Assembly: GCF_004794465.1 (NCBI RefSeq)
Contig: NZ_SSDJ01000147.1
Location: 104,751 to 168,750, forward strand
DNA: 64,000 bases
Direction of reading: 5' to 3'
Source: Microbacterium sp. K24
GTDB lineage: Bacteria > Actinomycetota > Actinomycetes > Actinomycetales > Microbacteriaceae
In this document: positions 59,586 to 64,000 of the stretch, in pieces
How the letters are laid out: each line of letters opens with the position of its first letter
How positions within the stretch are numbered: position 1 is the stretch's first letter
Position numbers and translations under genes: made by a program
The notes under the pieces: model-generated
The model's input: only the letters and a program-made list of their open reading frames with translations
The model's database searches: none
What the model was told of the DNA's origin: nothing

Positions 59586-60431
59586 TCAGGCGACGGCGCG
59601 CAGGCCGTCGACGAGCGGCGTGGTGGGGCGGCCGATGAGGCGTGCGAGCGTGCCGTCGGTGTCGGCGAGTGCGCCGTCGCGGATGCCGGCGTCGAGGGCC
59701 ACCACGAAGCCGATGGTTCCAGCGTCGAGACCTGCGGCTTCCAGGGCTACGGTCTGCTCATCGGGCGTAAGCGGCCGGTACTCGACCGCGCGACCCGTGA
59801 TCTCGGAGATGGCCGCGGCGAGCTCGCCGTAGTTCCAGGCGACGTCGCCGCCGAGCTCGTACACCGCGCCGACGTGGCCGTCTTCGAGGACGACGGCGGC
59901 GGCGGCATCCGCGAAGTCCTTGCGGCTCGCCGAGGCGACGCGTCCGTCGCCGACGCCCGCGGCGAGCACGCCGGTCTCGGCGGCGCGCGCGAGGTCGGCG
60001 GCGTAGTTCTCGGTGTACCAGTTGTTGCGGAGGATCACCGCGGGGATGCCGGATGCCGCGATGAGCTCCTCCGTCGCCTTGTGCTCGGGCGCCAGGACCA
60101 GGTCGCTCGTGGTGGCCTTCGGGGCGCTGGTGTAGACGAGCTTGGAGACTCCCGCGGCCTTCGCGGCGTCGATGACCGCGCGGTGCTGCGCGACGCGCTG
60201 CCCGACCTCGGAGCCGGACACCAGGACGACGGAGTCGACGCCGCGCAGCGCCGCCTCGATCGACGCGGCATCCGTGTAGTCGAGGTGCACGACGGGCACG
60301 CCCAGGTCGGCGCCCTTGGCGACATCGCGCGCGCCGGCGACGATCGACTGCGGATCCGCGCCCCGCTCGATGAGGCTTTCGATGATGAGACGGCCGAGGT
60401 TGCCGGTCGCGCCGGTGATGAGGGTGGTCAT
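59586..60431 (-). CDS. NmrA-like NAD(P)-binding reductase (QOR2/YtfG-like)
   Basis: A 281-residue SDR/NmrA-fold protein: TLITGATGNLGRLIIESLIERG (nucleotide loop), GARDVAKGADLGVPVVHLDYTD, KLVYTSAPKAT, GIPAVILRNNWYTENY, as in E. coli QorB/YtfG quinone reductases. It lacks a strict YxxxK active site. The open frame extends far upstream and is rejected because it would cross the divergent HxlR gene; ATG 60431 has AAAGGA upstream. Controlled by the HxlR operator at 60496. Confidence 0.9.
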   Translation of the reverse strand: MTTLITGATGNLGRLIIESLIERGADPQSIVAGARDVAKGADLGVPVVHLDYTDAASIEAALRGVDSVVLVSGSEVGQRVAQHRAVIDAAKAAGVSKLVYTSAPKATTSDLVLAPEHKATEELIAASGIPAVILRNNWYTENYAADLARAAETGVLAAGVGDGRVASASRKDFADAAAAVVLEDGHVGAVYELGGDVAWNYGELAAAISEITGRAVEYRPLTPDEQTVALEAAGLDAGTIGFVVALDAGIRDGALADTDGTLARLIGRPTTPLVDGLRAVA

Positions 60432-60495
60432 GAGTGTCCTTTCGTGGGTGACACCCTCGACAACCCCCGCGGGCGTGCATAACATTCCACCGAGG

Positions 60496-60521
60496 GGGTA
60501 CCCACTTTGAGGTAAGGTACC
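60496..60521. promoter_or_regulatory. HxlR operator and promoter region
   Basis: Two GGTACC motifs 19 bp apart: GGGTACCC (60496-60503) and GGTACC (60516-60521) within GTAAGGTACCTAC. The second overlaps the -10 TAAGGT (60513-60518) of the HxlR gene. It is the probable operator for both divergent genes. Confidence 0.65.
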
Positions 60522-60524
60522 TAC

Positions 60525-60890
60525 ATGTCGGTGAGTTTTGCGCAGATAAAGGAATCGACGCCGCAGGTGTTCGACCAGGGCTGCGGCACGCGTGTCGTGC
60601 TCGACCACATCATGAGCAAGTGGGGCGTGCTGGTGCTGTCGTCCCTCTCCGACGGAACGCATCGGTGGGGTGAGCTCCGCCGCGAGGTCGACGGCATCAG
60701 CGAGAAGATGCTCGCGTCGACGCTCCGCACGCTCGCCGACGACGGCCTGGTGCATCGGGAATCGCTGCCGACCGTGCCTCCGCACGTCGAGTACAGCCTG
60801 ACTCCGCTGGGCGGCGATCTGATGGAGCGGATGCTGCCGCTGATGGAGTGGGTCGCCGACCACGCCGACGGGATGCTTGGCAGAGACTGA
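60525..60890 (+). CDS. HxlR-family (QorR/YodB-like) transcriptional regulator
   Basis: A 121-residue winged helix: LDHIMSKWGVLVLSSLSDG, WGELRREVDGISEKMLASTLRTLADDGLVHRE, VEYSLTPLGG. Cys20 (DQGCGTRV) is at the conserved sensing-cysteine position of YodB-type members; only one Cys is present. TAAGGT ends 6 nt before ATG 60525, a leaderless start. It is divergent from the QOR2-like gene and probably represses it until quinone or diamide modifies Cys20. Confidence 0.93.
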   Translation: MSVSFAQIKESTPQVFDQGCGTRVVLDHIMSKWGVLVLSSLSDGTHRWGELRREVDGISEKMLASTLRTLADDGLVHRESLPTVPPHVEYSLTPLGGDLMERMLPLMEWVADHADGMLGRD

Positions 60891-60892
60891 AC

Positions 60893-60940
60893 TGCGGATT
60901 CCGTCGCCGTATACCCGTCGATGATGCGGAATCCGTCGCC
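60893..60940 (+). repeat. Direct 16-bp repeats upstream of the APC permease
   Basis: TGCGGATTCCGTCGCC (60893-60908) and TGCGGAATCCGTCGCC (60925-60940) differ at one base and lie 32 bp apart, about three helical turns. They precede the permease promoter and look like sites for a regulator. Confidence 0.6.
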
Positions 60941-60952
60941 ACGAGAAAACGA

Positions 60953-60982
60953 TTGACGCGAGAACCGCAGTGGCTCTACTGT
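60953..60982 (+). promoter_or_regulatory. Promoter of APC permease
   Basis: TTGACG (60953-60958), an 18-nt spacer and TACTGT (60977-60982). The start codon is 6 nt downstream, so the mRNA is probably leaderless. Confidence 0.7.
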
Positions 60983-60988
60983 TCTGAC

Positions 60989-62530
60989 ATGGCAGCAACC
61001 ACGCCGATTCACCTGGAACGACCCGACGGCAAGGGTCTGGCTGCGGGAACACTGGGACTCTGGGGATCGACCGTCATCGGTCTGGCCTCGACGGCTCCGG
61101 TGTACTCGCTCGTCGCGACGCTCGGATTCGTCGTGCTCGCCGTGGGCGCGCAGGCGCCGATCGCGTTCATCATCGCGTTCGTGCCGATGCTGCTCATCGC
61201 CTTCGCCTATCGGGAGCTCAACAACGCGGTTCCCGACTGCGGCACCACCTTCACCTGGGGGACCAAGGCCTTCGGCCCGTGGGTCGGCTGGATGGGCGGC
61301 TGGGGAGTCGCGGTCGCCGGCATGGTGGTGCTCGCGAACCTCGCACAGATCGCCTCGGTCTACTTCTGGTCGCTGATCGGTCAGGACCTGGAGAACAACG
61401 ACTGGCGCGTCGTCGTCGTCGCCGTGCTGTTCATCGCGGCCATGACCTGGGTCAGCTGGCGCGGCGTCGAGATCGGCGAGCGGATCCAGAACATCCTGCT
61501 CGGCATCCAGTACCTGGCGCTCGCGATCTTCGTGGTCGCGGCGCTCTGGCAGTTCTTCGCCGGAACCGCCCCCGACGCGACGCCGTTCGACATCGAGTGG
61601 CTGAACCCGTTCGCCTTCACCGATTTCGGCGGGTTCACCGAGGCCATCCTGCTCGCCCTCTTCATCTACTGGGGCTGGGACACCTGCCTCGCGCTGAACG
61701 AGGAGACGAAGGACCCGAAGCGCATCCCTGGCCGTGCAGCCCTGCTCACGACCGTCATCCTGCTCTTCACCTACGTGGGCGTGACCATCGCCGCGATGAT
61801 GTACGCCGGTCTCGGCGAGAGCGGCACGGGCCTCGGCAACGAGGCGAACGCCGACGACTTCTTCCTCGCGATCAAGGATGGCCTGCTCGGGCCGTTCGGG
61901 TGGGTCCTGGTCGTCGCCGTGGTCATCTCGGCCATCTCGTCGACGCAGACCACGATCCTCCCGACCGCTCGGGGAACGCTCGCGATGGGCGTCTATCGGG
62001 CACTGCCGGCGAAGTTCAAGGACGTGCACCCGACCTACAAGACCCCGTCGTTCTCGACCATCGTCATGGGCGTCGTCGCCGTGGCGTACTACGTCGGGAT
62101 GACGCTGATCAGCGACAACATCCTGCAGGACTCGATCCTGTCGCTGGGTCTCGCGATCGCCTTCTACTACGCGATCACCGGGTTCGCGTGCGTCTGGTAC
62201 TTCCGCAAGGATCTGACCAGCTCCGCTCGGGACTTCTTCTTCAAGGGGCTGTTCCCGCTGCTGGGCGGCCTCATGCTGGCGTGGGCGTTCATCCAGTCCG
62301 CGATCGACATGTGGGACGTGGATTACGGATACACGGTGCTCTTCGGCATCGGCGGCACCTTCGTGATCGGCATCGGCTCGCTCGCGATCGGTCTGGTGCT
62401 GATGTTCGTCTGGTACCTGTTCCCGCGTTCGAAGCGGTTCTTCCGCGGCGAGAGCCTGAACCGCGACACCCAGGTGATGGTTCCCGACGAGCCGAGTGTG
62501 ACGATCCGCTCGATCGACGGCGGCATCTGA
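60989..62530 (+). CDS. APC-superfamily amino acid permease
   Basis: A 513-residue transporter with about twelve membrane segments. The N-terminal segment AAGTLGLWGSTVIGLASTAPVYS and AYRELNNAVPDCGTTFTWGTKAFGPWVGWMGGW are typical of the GABA/polyamine/glutamate branch. Substrate not certain. ATG 60989 is selected by the promoter spacing rather than the longer open frame, which overlaps the HxlR gene. Confidence 0.93.
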   Translation: MAATTPIHLERPDGKGLAAGTLGLWGSTVIGLASTAPVYSLVATLGFVVLAVGAQAPIAFIIAFVPMLLIAFAYRELNNAVPDCGTTFTWGTKAFGPWVGWMGGWGVAVAGMVVLANLAQIASVYFWSLIGQDLENNDWRVVVVAVLFIAAMTWVSWRGVEIGERIQNILLGIQYLALAIFVVAALWQFFAGTAPDATPFDIEWLNPFAFTDFGGFTEAILLALFIYWGWDTCLALNEETKDPKRIPGRAALLTTVILLFTYVGVTIAAMMYAGLGESGTGLGNEANADDFFLAIKDGLLGPFGWVLVVAVVISAISSTQTTILPTARGTLAMGVYRALPAKFKDVHPTYKTPSFSTIVMGVVAVAYYVGMTLISDNILQDSILSLGLAIAFYYAITGFACVWYFRKDLTSSARDFFFKGLFPLLGGLMLAWAFIQSAIDMWDVDYGYTVLFGIGGTFVIGIGSLAIGLVLMFVWYLFPRSKRFFRGESLNRDTQVMVPDEPSVTIRSIDGGI

Positions 62531-62571
62531 GCGGCAGGAGCGCGTCGGCGAGCTTGTCCTAGGCTTGCTCC

Positions 62572-63420
62572 GTGCGCATCCGGCTCGACATCGCCTACGA
62601 CGGCACCCATTTCCGCGGGTGGGCGAAGCAGCCGACCCTCCGCACGGTGCAGGGCACTCTCGAACCCGCGCTCGCCCGCATCGTCGGCTCCGACGTGCAG
62701 TTCGTCGTCGCCGGACGCACGGATGCCGGAGTGCACGCGACCGGGCAGGTGGCCCACGTCGACCTCGACGAGACCCAGTGGGCGCGTATCGAGGCGCGGC
62801 ACGGTCGCGCTGCGCAGGACCCCGCGGGCTCCATCGCCGGACGCATGCGCGGCGTGCTCGGCGCCTACTCCGACGTGACGGTGACCCGGAGCTCGCTCGC
62901 CCCGGAGGGCTTCGATGCGCGCTTCTCCGCCGTGTGGCGCCGCTATCGCTACCGGCTCGCCGATCTCGAGGCCGGGTACGACCCGCTCCGCCGGCTCGAC
63001 ACGACGACCGTCCGCGGGCGTCTCGACGCGCAGGCCATGGATGCCGCGGCGCGCACCCTCATCGGACTCCATGACTTCGCCGCGTACTGCAAGCCGCGCG
63101 AGGAGGCGACGACGATCCGCACGCTTCTCGACTACCGGTGGGAGCGTGATGCCGACGGGGTGCTCGTCGCCGAGGTCAAGGCCGATGCGTTCTGTCACAG
63201 CATGGTGCGGGCGCTGGTGGGCGGCTGCGTCGCGGTCGGCGAGGGGCGTCTCGACGTCGGCGATCTCGTGGTGCTGCGCGACGCGCTCATCCGCACCAGC
63301 GAGTTCAAGGTGCTGGCCGCGCGGGGACTGACGCTGACCGAGGTCGGGTATCCCGCCGACGAGCTGCTCGGCGCCCGGGCCGCGCAGACACGCGCTCGCC
63401 GCGACCGCGAGGTCGACTGA
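62572..63420 (+). CDS. truA: tRNA pseudouridine(38-40) synthase
   Basis: A 282-residue TruA. The N-terminal IAYDGTHFRGWAKQPTLRTVQGTLEPAL, the catalytic Asp51 in AGRTDAGVHATGQVAH, RRYRYRLAD and HDFAAYCK, and SMVRALVG are all conserved. It makes pseudouridine at positions 38-40 of tRNA anticodon arms. Leaderless GTG 62572 with TAGGCT (62560-62565) 6 nt upstream. In many actinobacteria it follows rplQ, but not here. Confidence 0.96.
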   Translation: MRIRLDIAYDGTHFRGWAKQPTLRTVQGTLEPALARIVGSDVQFVVAGRTDAGVHATGQVAHVDLDETQWARIEARHGRAAQDPAGSIAGRMRGVLGAYSDVTVTRSSLAPEGFDARFSAVWRRYRYRLADLEAGYDPLRRLDTTTVRGRLDAQAMDAAARTLIGLHDFAAYCKPREEATTIRTLLDYRWERDADGVLVAEVKADAFCHSMVRALVGGCVAVGEGRLDVGDLVVLRDALIRTSEFKVLAARGLTLTEVGYPADELLGARAAQTRARRDREVD

Positions 63421-63421
63421 C

Positions 63422-64000
63422 GTGGGCTCGTCCTTCGTCGAGGTGTCGTCGCCGGGCTGGGCGTTCTGGCGGGCCTTCCTCGACACCTGTGTCGGGCTGA
63501 TCGTCGGCACGCTGTACGGCTTCCTCGCCATCCTCGTGATGGGGATCGTCGGCGAAGAAGCGTTGTCGTCGCTCTACCGCGAGATCGATCTCGATCCGGT
63601 GTTCCGGGCGAGCATGGGCGTGATCCTGGCGGCAGGCGCGATCCTCGCCGTCGTCGTTCCGCTGGTGATGGTCGCGGAGCGCTCGGCGGCGTTCCGTGCG
63701 GTCGAGGCGAGTGCTCTGGCCCGTCCCGAGGATGTGCCCCAGCGTCAGCTGCGGCGGGAGCTGAGCAAGCCTCCGTTCGCCCATCTGCAGACCTACGGCC
63801 TGGTGCTCTTCTGGTGCGTGGCCGGGCTGGGCATCCTCCTCGCGCTCGGGCTGCTGCTCGACGAAGACCTCCGCGAGGACGCCGAGTTCTGGATCGCGCT
63901 CGCCGTCATCGCGGCCGTGGCCCTCCTCGCCGAGCTGGTGCGACGGGCCGGACGACGGGGAGTCGCGCGCACGCAGGAGCGGGTGAGCGCGCAGCGGTCG
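63422..64000 (+). CDS. Membrane protein, partial (continues past right edge)
   Basis: The frame is open to the right edge from GTG 63422, directly after truA, for 193 codons. It contains four hydrophobic segments (LIVGTLYGFLAILVMGIVG, GVILAAGAILAVVVPLVM, GLVLFWCVAGLGILLALGL, FWIALAVIAAVALLAELV) and basic residues on the loops. No family recognised. The start GTG has no clear ribosome-binding site but is 1 nt past the truA stop, so coupling is likely. Confidence 0.7.
   Translation, partial: MGSSFVEVSSPGWAFWRAFLDTCVGLIVGTLYGFLAILVMGIVGEEALSSLYREIDLDPVFRASMGVILAAGAILAVVVPLVMVAERSAAFRAVEASALARPEDVPQRQLRRELSKPPFAHLQTYGLVLFWCVAGLGILLALGLLLDEDLREDAEFWIALAVIAAVALLAELVRRAGRRGVARTQERVSAQRS

Overview
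The window is GC-rich, densely packed chromosomal DNA from an actinobacterium. The gene set points to Micrococcales and most likely Microbacteriaceae, Microbacterium-like: menaquinone genes, LCP and YhgE/Pip proteins, a DUF3054 protein, a TTG-started rpoB, and many leaderless genes. The genus is inferred from remembered family relationships, not from a search. I see no CRISPR array, prophage, insertion sequence or replication origin. The content is mainly core metabolism, transporters and regulators, with a few short repeats.

Layout. 1-5364: a YhgE/Pip protein (cut by the left edge) and an MMPL exporter with an unusual ABC-like tail, divergent from a TetR regulator across a palindromic operator. 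5371-9996: menaquinone genes menC, menB and menE, around a PadR/HAAS membrane-protein pair. 10023-11899: a duplicated P-loop protein and a methyltransferase. 11959-16188: a histidine kinase/response regulator pair and an ABC exporter behind a repeat-rich control region. 16207-20720: a ComB-like phosphatase, DUF3054, SprT-like, TPR-like, spermidine-synthase-like and LCP genes. 20901-26399: a sugar ABC importer, a GH3 hexosaminidase and an RpiR regulator in one overlapping operon, probably for cell-wall or chitin-type amino sugars. 26423-26946: a GIY-YIG nuclease gene bracketed by repeats in opposite orientation. 26958-33502: a PfkB kinase divergent from a peptide-type ABC importer.

33559-41213: rpoB-rpoC with a strong promoter and a strong terminator. 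RpoB carries Asn at the position of E. coli His526 inside the rifampicin pocket. 41240-49744: lipoproteins, a second PfkB kinase, tRNA-Tyr, a BASS transporter, an EF-G-binding FBP protein, an enoyl-CoA hydratase, an inositol-phosphatase-like enzyme, an M23 peptidase, tRNA-Thr and tRNA-Met. 49785-54862: GNAT, a PPOX/ferredoxin-reductase pair, an HxlR/quinone-reductase pair, AIM24 and small proteins. 54870-57222: an MFS drug exporter with its TetR repressor. 57359-59509: an Asp23 protein, a sigma factor and two further Asp23-like proteins. 59586-64000: a second HxlR/NmrA reductase pair, an APC permease, truA and a partial membrane protein.

A recurring theme is the leaderless start. About 24 genes have a TANNNT (or CAGACT) hexamer ending 6-7 nt before the start codon and usually no ribosome-binding site, so transcription probably begins at or next to the start codon. 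This pattern helped fix many starts.
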